Assembly: GCA_919902925.1 (NCBI GenBank)
Contig: CAKKRZ010000071.1
Location: forward strand, 1 to 36,705
Origin: Acidiferrobacterales bacterium
GTDB taxonomy: Bacteria > Pseudomonadota > Gammaproteobacteria > Acidiferrobacterales > Sulfurifustaceae
Length of the DNA stretch: 36,705 bases
Direction of reading: 5' to 3'
The notes under the pieces are model-generated. The model was not told the DNA's origin and made no database searches. It saw only the letters and a program-made list of their open reading frames with translations. Numbering within the stretch: the first letter of the stretch is position 1; the number at the start of each line of letters is the position of its first letter. The translations under genes and the position numbers were made by a program. Shown here piece by piece: positions 30,375 through 36,705 of the stretch.

Positions 30375-31095
30375 ACCCGGCGCGCTGACGGCCGGCGGCC
30401 GGCGGCCGGCGGCGGTGCGCCACGCCGGCTGGCGGCGGGCAATGCTGTACGCCCTGGCCGTGCACCTGTTGCTGCTGACGGTGTTGTTTGTCAGCCTGCG
30501 CTGGACGACACGCCCCGGCGACGAACAGACCATCATTTCGGCGACGCTGGTGGACGAGGGCGTGGGCACCGGCCGGCCGATCCCGGTGCCGGAACCGGCC
30601 AAGCCGCGCGAGCCGCCACGAGCCAAGGAACCGGACAAGGAATCGCGCCAGCAGGAACTTGAACGTCAGCGCCAGCAGAAGCAGGCGCAGGCGGAACAGC
30701 AGCGCCGGCGCGAAGTCGAGCGGCGTCAGCGCGAGGCGCGCGCCGATCTGGGTCGCCGGCTGGCAGCAGAGGAACAGGGCCGGGATGAAGCGGCCCGGGC
30801 GGCCCGCCGCAAGGCCAGTGCCGACAGCCACTTGTCGGTCATCGTGCGCGAGCTGATGCGTCGCTGGCACCGGCCGCCCGGATTGCCGAAGGGTTTGCGT
30901 TGTACAATGCGCGTGCGTCTGGGCCCGAACGGTGAGGTGTTGCAGGTGGTGGTGGTGAAGGGCAGCGGGAATTTTGTTTTCGACCAGTCGGTGGTGAATG
31001 CCCTGGAGAAGGCGCCCCTGCCGATGCCCGATGACAAGACGCTGGCGAACCTTTTTTTTCGTGAACTGACGTTTGTATTTGCCCCGGAGGATTGA
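30331..31095 (+). CDS. tolA: TolA, envelope-spanning protein of the Tol-Pal system
   Basis: The protein (254 residues from this start) has an N-terminal membrane helix (MLYALAVHLLLLTVLFVSL, about 38-56). A highly charged Ala/Arg/Glu/Gln coiled-coil arm follows (about 85-165; many QQ, RR and EQ runs), then a C-terminal globular domain (about 170-254) with LRCTMRVRLGPNGEVLQVVVVKGSGNFVFDQSVVNALEKAPLPMP. It spans the periplasm and contacts Pal and TolB. The start is uncertain: ATG 30331 lacks a clear ribosome site and gives a long 37-residue cytoplasmic tail, while in-frame GTG 30415 or ATG 30442 would give a shorter tail. The arm is short compared with E. coli TolA (421 residues in all). Confidence 0.9.
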   Translation: MQRRIVVAAHRKSAEPGALTAGGRRPAAVRHAGWRRAMLYALAVHLLLLTVLFVSLRWTTRPGDEQTIISATLVDEGVGTGRPIPVPEPAKPREPPRAKEPDKESRQQELERQRQQKQAQAEQQRRREVERRQREARADLGRRLAAEEQGRDEAARAARRKASADSHLSVIVRELMRRWHRPPGLPKGLRCTMRVRLGPNGEVLQVVVVKGSGNFVFDQSVVNALEKAPLPMPDDKTLANLFFRELTFVFAPED

Positions 31096-32420
31096 TGCGC
31101 AGTAGACGTGGAGTAGCCCTGTGGGTACTGGCGGCCGTCATGGCGGCGCTCGTGGCGCCGGCGCGCGCCATGTTGACCATCGAGATTACGCGCGGCGCCG
31201 AGACCGGCATCCCGGTGGCGGTGGCGCCATTCACCTGGCCCGGCCCGGGCCCGTTACCGCACGATGTCTCCGCGGTGGTGGCGGCCGACCTGGCCCGCAG
31301 TGGCCTGTTCAACGTGGTGGCCCGCGACCGCATCCAGGGCATTCCGGCCGATAACCGCAACCTGCCCTTCGATCGCTGGCGCGCGACCGAGGCCGAGGCG
31401 CTGGTGATCGGCAACGTCCAGAAACTCGCGAACGGGCGTTACCAGGTCGAGTTCCGGCTGTTCGATGTTATCCGCCGCACCCAGCTGGCCGGGTTCCGTT
31501 ACACGGTTGGCCCCGAGCTGTTGCGGCGCACCGCCCACCAGATCAGCGATATCGTGCACGAGAAGCTGACCGGCCACCCGGGCGCCTTCAATACCCGTAT
31601 CGCCTACATCACGCGCGAGCAGCCGGCCAGCGGCCCGCCGCGCTTTCTGCTGCGCGTCGCGGATGCCGACGGTTACGGTCCGCAGGAGATCGTCAACTCG
31701 ATCGAACCGCTGCTGTCGCCGGCCTGGTCGCCGGACGGCAAGCAGCTGGCCTATGTGTCATTCGAGAAAAAACGCCCGATCTTGTACCTGCAGGATGTCG
31801 CCACCCGGCGCCGTGAGGTGCTCGCCGATTTCCAGGGCATCAACTCGGCACCGGCCTGGTCGCCGGACGGCAAGCGCCTGGCGCTGACCCTGTCGCGCGA
31901 CGGCAATGCGGAGATCTACGTGCTCGATCTGGCCACGCGCGCGCTCACGCGCCTGACCAACGAGCCGGCCATCGACACCGAGCCGGCCTGGTCGCCGGAC
32001 GGCCAGGCGATCGTGTTCACCTCCGACCGTTCCGGACAACCGCAGATTTACCGGGTGGCCGCCGCCGGCGGTACGCCGGAGCGCCTGACGTTCGAGGGCG
32101 ATTACAACGCCCGTGCCTCCTACGCGCCGGACGGCAAGACCCTGACGCTGGTGAGCCGCCACAACGGCCGCTACCACATCGCCGTGCTGCAAGTCGACAA
32201 CAAGTCCCTGCAGGTCCTGACCGACAGCGTGCTCGACGAGTCGCCCACCTATGCCCCGAACGGCCGCCTGATCCTGTATGCGACCGAGGTGCGTGGACGT
32301 GGCGTGCTCGCCTCGGTGTCGGCCGAGGGCCGCACGCGCCAGCTGTATCGTTTCGACCAGGGTGATGTGCGTGAGCCGGCCTGGTCTCCCTACAACCGTG
32401 AACTGCAATACAAGGAGTGA
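31095..32420 (+). CDS. tolB: TolB periplasmic beta-propeller protein
   Basis: The 441-residue protein has a signal peptide (RRGVALWVLAAVMAALVAPARAM, cleavage near 25). The N-terminal TolB domain (about 25-165) contains AVVAADLARSGLFNVVARD. The six-bladed WD40-like propeller shows repeated PAWSPDGK/Q units (about 211, 254, 298). It binds Pal and TolA in the periplasm. The ATG follows CCGGAGGATTG; it overlaps the tolA stop by one base, and the TTG one codon upstream in the track is not needed. The Ala-Met-Leu-Thr-Ile-Glu-Ile-Thr start of the mature protein is typical for the family. Confidence 0.95.
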   Translation: MRSRRGVALWVLAAVMAALVAPARAMLTIEITRGAETGIPVAVAPFTWPGPGPLPHDVSAVVAADLARSGLFNVVARDRIQGIPADNRNLPFDRWRATEAEALVIGNVQKLANGRYQVEFRLFDVIRRTQLAGFRYTVGPELLRRTAHQISDIVHEKLTGHPGAFNTRIAYITREQPASGPPRFLLRVADADGYGPQEIVNSIEPLLSPAWSPDGKQLAYVSFEKKRPILYLQDVATRRREVLADFQGINSAPAWSPDGKRLALTLSRDGNAEIYVLDLATRALTRLTNEPAIDTEPAWSPDGQAIVFTSDRSGQPQIYRVAAAGGTPERLTFEGDYNARASYAPDGKTLTLVSRHNGRYHIAVLQVDNKSLQVLTDSVLDESPTYAPNGRLILYATEVRGRGVLASVSAEGRTRQLYRFDQGDVREPAWSPYNRELQYKE

Positions 32421-32425
32421 TTGTC

Positions 32426-32929
32426 ATGACGAGAAACACTGCTGTTCGTATCGTAACCCTGATCTCGGCGCTGTGGCTGGCCGGTTGCGCCACCGACAAG
32501 GGCGCCCCGCCGGTGGAAGACCCGGCCCAAACGCAGGGGGTCGGTACGCCCGGCCCGGTCGAGGGCGCGCCCCTGCCGGCCAAGGACAGCAAGGCCGACC
32601 TGCTGGCCAAGAAGCGCGTGCACTTCGCCTTCGATTCGAGCACCATTGATGAAGAATCGCGCGCCATCATCGAGGCCCACGCGGCGCACCTGAACGCCAA
32701 CCCGCAGCTCAAGGTGAAGCTGGAAGGGCATTGCGACGAGCGCGGCACGCGCGAATACAATCTGGCCCTCGGCGAACGCCGCGCCAAAACGGTGGAACGC
32801 CTGTTGCGCGTGATGGGTGTCGCGGCCAACCGCATCACCACCAACACCTACGGCGAGGAAAAACCGCTCGATCCCGAGCACAACGAGTCGGCCTGGCGTC
32901 TGAACCGCCGCGTCGAACTCATCTACTGA
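32426..32929 (+). CDS. pal: Pal, peptidoglycan-associated lipoprotein
   Basis: The 167-residue outer-membrane lipoprotein has a lipobox LAGC with Cys21 as the lipid site. A Pro/Gly-rich linker (about 25-60) follows, then an OmpA-type peptidoglycan-binding domain: VHFAFDSSTIDEESRAIIEAHAAHLNANPQLKVKLEGHCDERGTREYNLALGERRA. It tethers the outer membrane to the wall and is recruited to the division site by TolQRAB. The ATG is preferred to the GTG three codons earlier because AAGGAG is 7-10 bases away and the signal peptide begins properly there. The gap to cpoB is seven bases. Confidence 0.96.
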   Translation: MTRNTAVRIVTLISALWLAGCATDKGAPPVEDPAQTQGVGTPGPVEGAPLPAKDSKADLLAKKRVHFAFDSSTIDEESRAIIEAHAAHLNANPQLKVKLEGHCDERGTREYNLALGERRAKTVERLLRVMGVAANRITTNTYGEEKPLDPEHNESAWRLNRRVELIY

Positions 32930-32936
32930 GCCCGCC

Positions 32937-33680
32937 ATGCGTCATCGCTTGACGGCATTGCTGTGGTCGGCTTTGCTCGTGACCGGCACGGCCACGGCCG
33001 AGCCGCCCGAGCGGCGCGGCGGCGATCGGGAGACCACTCCCGCCGCCGTCGCGTCGTCGCGCGAGACCGTGGTCGACCTGCTGTTGCAGGTCGACCGTCT
33101 GCAAACCGAACTGCGCCAGCTGCGCGGGCAGGTCGAGACCCAGGGACACGAGATCGAACGCCTGAAGGCGAAGAACCGCGACCTGACGGCCGATATCGAC
33201 CGGCGCCTGCGTGAACTGGAGCAAGCGCGTGGCGGCACAGGCGCTGCCGCGCCCGCCGGCCGGCCGGCCGTATCCACGGCGGAGGAGCAGAAGGACTACG
33301 ACCGTGCCTTTGCCCTGCTCAAGCAGGGGCAGTACGAACGTGCGGCCAAGGCCTTGCAGGCGTTCCTGGTCAAGTACCCGAACGGCGCGTTGGCCGCCAA
33401 TGCCCGCTACTGGCTGGGCGAAAGCCACTACGTGATCAAGAATTTTCGCGAGGCGCTCGCGGATTTCCGGCGCGTCCTGAAGGATCATCCCGACAGCGAC
33501 AAGGCGCCCGATGCGCAGCTGAAGATCGGCTACGTCCACATTGAGCTCGGCGAACCCGACAAGGCGCGGTTGGCGCTGGCGGACGTCGTCAAGCGCTACC
33601 CCAATACGCGCGCCGCGCGCAGCGCCGAGGAACGGCTGGCGCAGCTGAAAAAACCGGAAAAGGCCAAGGCCGCGCGCTGA
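32937..33680 (+). CDS. cpoB: CpoB (YbgF), Tol-Pal-associated cell division coordinator
   Basis: The 247-residue periplasmic protein has a signal peptide (MRHRLTALLWSALLVTGTATAEP). A coiled-coil trimerisation segment (about 40-100; VVDLLLQVDRLQTELRQLRGQVETQGHEIERLKAKNRDL) and three TPR-type repeats follow (about 115-235; DYDRAFALLKQGQYERAAKALQAFLVKYPNGALAANARYWLGESHY). In E. coli it links PBP1B wall synthesis to Tol-mediated constriction. It is the last tol-pal gene, as usual. A GC-rich hairpin over its stop may end the transcript. Confidence 0.93.
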   Translation: MRHRLTALLWSALLVTGTATAEPPERRGGDRETTPAAVASSRETVVDLLLQVDRLQTELRQLRGQVETQGHEIERLKAKNRDLTADIDRRLRELEQARGGTGAAAPAGRPAVSTAEEQKDYDRAFALLKQGQYERAAKALQAFLVKYPNGALAANARYWLGESHYVIKNFREALADFRRVLKDHPDSDKAPDAQLKIGYVHIELGEPDKARLALADVVKRYPNTRAARSAEERLAQLKKPEKAKAAR

Positions 33681-33700
33681 CCGCGGCCGCGGCTTTCTTC
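33668..33700 (+). terminator. Possible weak terminator after cpoB
   Basis: GGCCGCG, a 7-base loop covering the stop codon, CGCGGCC, then GCGGCTTTCTTC. The T run is interrupted, so termination may be partial or absent. Confidence 0.3.
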
Positions 33701-33755
33701 ATCGTTCAGGCCCGGTGTAAGCTGGTGCCCACCGCGCCAAGGCCGGTCTGCCACG

Positions 33756-34433
33756 ATGAACACCGCCCCTGATCCAGTTACCGTTTCCCCGTCGTCGCGC
33801 CTGCGGGTCAACGAGATTTTCCATTCCCTGCAGGGCGAGGCGCGCACGGTCGGAATCCCCACTGTTTTTATCCGCCTGACCGGCTGCCCGCTGCGTTGCG
33901 GGTACTGCGACACCAGCTACGCCTTCAGCGAGGGACACTGGCAGACGATCGACGACATCATGGACGAGGTCCGGTCGCTGGGCGCCCGCTATGTGACGCT
34001 CACCGGCGGCGAACCGTTGGCGCAACGCGAATGCCGCCCCTTGTTGAATCGTTTGTGTGACGCCGGCTACCGGGTCTCGCTGGAGACCAGCGGGGCGCTC
34101 GACATCGCCGACATCGACCCGCGCGTCAGCATCGTCATGGACCTCAAGACTCCCGGTTCGGGCGAGGAGTCCCGCAACCGCTACGAGAACATCGCGCTGT
34201 TGCGCGCCGATGACCAGGTCAAATTCGTGATCCGCGACCGCGCCGATTACGACTGGAGCGGCGAACAGTTGCGGCAACACCGCCTGGCCGACAAGGTGGA
34301 GGTGCTGTTCTCGCCGGTGCACGGTGTGCTCGCCGCGGGCACGCTGGCCGACTGGATCCTCGCCGATCGGTTGCCGGTGCGCCTGCAGGTGCAGTTGCAC
34401 AAGCTGCTGTGGGGCGAGGCGCGGGGACGCTAG
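33756..34433 (+). CDS. queE: QueE, 7-carboxy-7-deazaguanine synthase
   Basis: The 225-residue radical-SAM enzyme turns 6-carboxytetrahydropterin into 7-carboxy-7-deazaguanine on the way to preQ0 and queuosine. The cluster motif is CPLRCGYC (Cys44, Cys48, Cys51). The substrate/AdoMet region shows [26 protein letters not shown] before it and [11 protein letters not shown] after it, with LETSGA further on. Its length is normal for the family. It is followed two bases later by queC. The que pair downstream of tol-pal-cpoB is conserved in gammaproteobacteria. Confidence 0.95.
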   Translation: MNTAPDPVTVSPSSRLRVNEIFHSLQGEARTVGIPTVFIRLTGCPLRCGYCDTSYAFSEGHWQTIDDIMDEVRSLGARYVTLTGGEPLAQRECRPLLNRLCDAGYRVSLETSGALDIADIDPRVSIVMDLKTPGSGEESRNRYENIALLRADDQVKFVIRDRADYDWSGEQLRQHRLADKVEVLFSPVHGVLAAGTLADWILADRLPVRLQVQLHKLLWGEARGR

Positions 34434-34435
34434 CG

Positions 34436-35104
34436 ATGGCCGATGCCGTGGTGTTGCTCTCCGGCGGACTCGATTCGGCCACGGTCCTGGCCATCGCCCG
34501 CGAGGAAGGACTCACCTGCCATGCATTGACCTTCGATTACGGCCAGCGCCATCGCGTGGAACTGGAGGCCGCCCGGCGCGTGGCCGCCAGTCTCGGCGTG
34601 GCCGACCACCGCATCGTTCCGCTGGCGCTCGGCTGGATGGGCGGCTCCGCCCTGACCGATCCGGCGATCGCCGTCCCGAAGACCCCCGGCGAAGGCATCC
34701 CGGTGACCTACGTGCCGGCGCGCAACACGGTGTTCCTGTCCATCGCCCTGGGCTGGGCCGAGGTGCTCGGCGCCCGGCACCTGTATCTCGGTGTCAACGC
34801 CGTCGACTACTCCGGTTATCCCGATTGCCGTCCGGAATACCTCGAGGCCTTCGAGCGGCTGGCCAACCTGGCCACGCGCGCCGGTGTCGAGGGGCGGCCG
34901 TTGCGCCTGCATGCGCCGCTGTTGCACATGACCAAGGCGGACATCATTGCGCGCGGGGCGTTGCTGGGCGTGGATTTTTCGCTGACCCTCTCCTGCTATG
35001 ACCCGGACGGAGAAGGGCGCGCCTGCGGGGGCTGCGATTCCTGCCGGCTGCGTGCGCACGGTTTCGCCGAGGCCGGCCGGCCGGACCCGACCTGCTACCG
35101 GTGA
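34436..35104 (+). CDS. queC: QueC, 7-cyano-7-deazaguanine synthase
   Basis: The 222-residue ATP-dependent enzyme converts 7-carboxy-7-deazaguanine and ammonia to preQ0. The N-terminal PP-loop is [17 protein letters not shown] (about 5-21). Other blocks are [14 protein letters not shown] and [44 protein letters not shown]. The C-terminal zinc site uses [21 protein letters not shown] (four cysteines). The ATG at 34436 lies two bases after queE; the track's earlier in-frame start is inside queE. queD and queF are not in the window. Confidence 0.96.
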   Translation: MADAVVLLSGGLDSATVLAIAREEGLTCHALTFDYGQRHRVELEAARRVAASLGVADHRIVPLALGWMGGSALTDPAIAVPKTPGEGIPVTYVPARNTVFLSIALGWAEVLGARHLYLGVNAVDYSGYPDCRPEYLEAFERLANLATRAGVEGRPLRLHAPLLHMTKADIIARGALLGVDFSLTLSCYDPDGEGRACGGCDSCRLRAHGFAEAGRPDPTCYR

Positions 35105-35244
35105 CGCGCGCCGGCGGTATTTATTCCTGCCGGCGGGAGCGTCTGGACCCGTCCCGTGGAAGGCGTCCGCTGAAATCAGTAGAATACCGGCCCAGCACGC
35201 AGTACATCTTTCCCTAAACAATCTACAGGCGAGGCCGAGGAAAC

Positions 35245-36384
35245 ATGGAATTCACCATTCACGTTCAAGTCCTGCTGGGGGTGTTCCTGATCGCGATGGT
35301 CATGGGCGCCGTGGCCAACAAGACCAATTTCTGCACCATGGGCGCGGTTTCCGATTGGGTGAACATGGAGGACAAGGGCCGCCTGCGGGCCTGGATGCTG
35401 GCCATCACCGTGGCCATGGTCGGCGTACTGGCGCTGGAGGCGATGGGCACGATCAAGCTGCCCGGCGGCACCTTCCCGCCGTACCGCAGCGAGAACTTCG
35501 CCTGGTTGCGCTATCTGCTCGGCGGGCTCATGTTCGGGGTCGGCATGACGCTCGGCAGCGGTTGCGGCAACAAGACGTTCGTGCGTATCGGTGGCGGCAA
35601 TCTCAAGTCGCTGGTCATGCTGGTGCTGTTCGCCGCTCCGGCTTCCTACCTCATGCTCTGGGGCAGCATCGGTGAGCAGGGTTTCTTCGACGTGGTTTTT
35701 GGCGGCTGGATCAATCCTACCACCATCGATCTCGGCCAATACGGCATCCGCAGCCAGGATCTCGGCGCGCTGGCAGCGGGCGCGACCGGCATCAAGGATG
35801 TGACTGTTCTGCGCTTGGTGATCGGCGGGCTGATGGCCGCGGGTTTCCTGTACTTTATCTTCAAGTCGGCGGATTTCCGCAGCAGCCGCGACAACATCCT
35901 GGGCGGTGTCGTCATCGGCCTGGCCGTGGTGCTGGGTTGGTGGATCACCGGCGGTTCGATCGGCAATGAATGGAAAGAGTTCGCCGATTTCCAGTCCAAT
36001 GTCCCGAGCCGCGTGGCGGTGCAGTCCTACACCTTCATCAGCCCGATGGGCGATTCGGTCCGTTACCTCAGTAACCCGGCCAAGTTCCAGAACATCAACT
36101 TCGGGGTCATGGCCCTGGCCGGCGTGATCGTCGGGTCGTTCCTGTACGCGCTGATCAGCCGCAGCTTCCGCATTGAGTGGTTCGCCAACCTCAAGGACTT
36201 CATTGCCCATGCCATCGGCGGTCTGCTGATGGGTTTCGGCGGCGTGCTGTCGATGGGATGCACGATCGGCCAGGGCGTCACCGGTTTCTCGACGCTGGCG
36301 CTGGGTTCGATCCTGACCTTCCTGGCCATCATTGCCGGTGCCGCCGTCACCATGAAGGTTCAGTACAAGATGATGGGCGGCTGA
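35245..36384 (+). CDS. YeeE/YedE (TsuA-like) thiosulfate or sulfur-compound transporter
   Basis: The 379-residue polytopic protein has about nine to ten membrane helices and the family's three conserved cysteine sites: Cys30 (NKTNFCTMG), Cys107 (LGSGCGNKTF) and Cys339 (SMGCTIGQG). In TsuA of Spirochaeta thermophila, three such cysteines line the thiosulfate path. The substrate here is a sulfur compound by family, with thiosulfate most likely. Some members have a TusA-like (TsuB/SirA) partner, but none is next to it. GAGGAAAC precedes the ATG. It stands alone between queC and a strong terminator, so it is probably monocistronic. The 140-base upstream gap has a 7-base hairpin (35109-35135) without a T run and no convincing promoter. 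Confidence 0.9.
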   Translation: MEFTIHVQVLLGVFLIAMVMGAVANKTNFCTMGAVSDWVNMEDKGRLRAWMLAITVAMVGVLALEAMGTIKLPGGTFPPYRSENFAWLRYLLGGLMFGVGMTLGSGCGNKTFVRIGGGNLKSLVMLVLFAAPASYLMLWGSIGEQGFFDVVFGGWINPTTIDLGQYGIRSQDLGALAAGATGIKDVTVLRLVIGGLMAAGFLYFIFKSADFRSSRDNILGGVVIGLAVVLGWWITGGSIGNEWKEFADFQSNVPSRVAVQSYTFISPMGDSVRYLSNPAKFQNINFGVMALAGVIVGSFLYALISRSFRIEWFANLKDFIAHAIGGLLMGFGGVLSMGCTIGQGVTGFSTLALGSILTFLAIIAGAAVTMKVQYKMMGG

Positions 36385-36406
36385 CGCTTACCGGCGTTCA
36401 TCGTGT

Positions 36407-36437
36407 GCACGGGCCCGCTTGCGGGCCCGTGCCTTTT
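36407..36437 (+). terminator. Rho-independent terminator after the YeeE/YedE gene
   Basis: A perfect 12-base stem, GCACGGGCCCGC/GCGGGCCCGTGC, with a two-base spacer at the turn (so a tetraloop once the end pairs open), followed by CCTTTT. Confidence 0.9.
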
Positions 36438-36441
36438 CGGT

Positions 36442-36470
36442 TTGACAGGGGTTGGGTGGCTCCGGATAAT
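36442..36470 (+). promoter_or_regulatory. Promoter of tRNA-Lys
   Basis: TTGACA, exactly 17 bases, then GATAAT, followed by a GC-rich stretch (GCCGCC) like the discriminator of growth-rate-controlled stable RNA promoters. It lies 32 bases upstream of the tRNA. Confidence 0.85.
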
Positions 36471-36502
36471 GCCGCCTCCCCGAGTAGTCCATCCCGGTTC
36501 CC

Positions 36503-36578
36503 GGGCCGTTAGCTCAGTCGGTAGAGCAGCTGGCTTTTAACCAGTTGGTCGGCAGTTCGAATCTGCCACGGCCCACCA
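36503..36578 (+). tRNA. tRNA-Lys (anticodon UUU)
   Basis: A 76-base cloverleaf: acceptor GGGCCGT pairs with ACGGCCC, D stem GCTC/GAGC, and anticodon stem GCTGG/CCAGT with loop CTTTTAA, so the anticodon is TTT. The T arm is GGCAG-TTCGAAT-CTGCC. The CCA end is encoded. Confidence 0.97.
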
Positions 36579-36638
36579 TTCTTGCGTAAGATGTTTCCGC
36601 GGTCGCGGTAGTCCCCGCGCCTGTGGCAAGCTATTCGA

Positions 36639-36705
36639 ATGAGCGAGCCCACGACCGTCCTGTCCGGCGACCGTCAGCGGTTGTTTCTGGCCATCTGGCC
36701 GGACG
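36639..36705 (+). CDS. thpR: ThpR-like RNA 2',3'-cyclic phosphodiesterase, 5' end only
   Basis: Only 22 codons are inside the window: MSEPTTVLSGDRQRLFLAIWPD. The RLFxAxWPD string is the usual start of the 2H-phosphoesterase ThpR (formerly called 2'-5' RNA ligase). In that family it comes within the first ten residues, so this one has a somewhat longer N-terminal tail or starts downstream. The catalytic HxT/S motifs lie beyond the window, so the call rests on one short block. No terminator separates it from the tRNA, 60 bases upstream. Confidence 0.6.
   Translation, partial: MSEPTTVLSGDRQRLFLAIWPD

Noticed and set aside
35109-35135. Hairpin CGCCGGC/GCCGGCG after queC as a terminator
   Set aside because: The loop is 13 bases and there is no T run after the stem; it may be a chance GC palindrome.

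Overview
The window is a high-GC bacterial chromosome segment, most likely from a gammaproteobacterium. The evidence is the block fmdB-DUF502-aspS-nudB, ruvC-ruvA-ruvB, ybgC-tolQRAB-pal-cpoB, queE-queC, whose order is typical of that class. A TsuA-type sulfur transporter and the general flavour suggest a Chromatiales- or Acidiferrobacterales-like relative, but the genus is inference only. Almost everything is on the + strand; one hypothetical gene (25320-26024) is on the - strand.

Region 1 (1-10563). After the 3' end of an LplT-like transporter comes a tightly packed, mostly translationally coupled run. It encodes a class I-like HMG-CoA reductase, a divergent UbiA-family prenyltransferase, a PEP-synthase/rifampicin-phosphotransferase-like dikinase, a BtaA-like (DUF3419) aminocarboxypropyl transferase, a double-length phytol-kinase-like membrane protein, a cytochrome P450 remnant, a GNAT acetyltransferase and an OleC-like AMP-dependent ligase. 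The parts suggest an uncharacterised isoprenoid or lipid modification pathway: an isoprenoid precursor enzyme, polyprenol phosphorylation, prenyl transfer, an AdoMet-dependent headgroup enzyme, and acyl transfer or activation. This is the best candidate in the window for an undescribed system. A Tat-type periplasmic amidohydrolase follows it (10589-11863), then a DUF2339/DUF3999 membrane pair (11867-15936).

Region 2 (16124-21509). A two-gene unit related to 2-hydroxyacyl-CoA dehydratase systems: a 1243-residue activator with two ASKHA ATPase domains plus DUF2229, and a lone HgdB/double-cubane-type partner. It prefers CTC for leucine where its neighbours favour CTG, and it ends in a clear terminator, so it looks like acquired anaerobic-type redox machinery.

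Region 3 (21600-36384). Housekeeping: fmdB behind a terminator-like leader hairpin, DUF502, aspS, nudB, a MAPEG protein, then a 436-base gap with a possible operator and an inverted pair of REP-like palindromes abutting ruvC. yebC, which usually sits between nudB and ruvC, is missing from that slot. ruvA, ruvB (behind a third degenerate REP copy), ybgC-tol-pal-cpoB (envelope constriction), queE-queC (7-deazaguanine synthesis) and a YeeE/YedE thiosulfate-type transporter follow.

Region 4 (36400-36705). A strong terminator, a consensus promoter, tRNA-Lys(UUU) with encoded CCA, and the first codons of a ThpR-like RNA 2',3'-cyclic phosphodiesterase.
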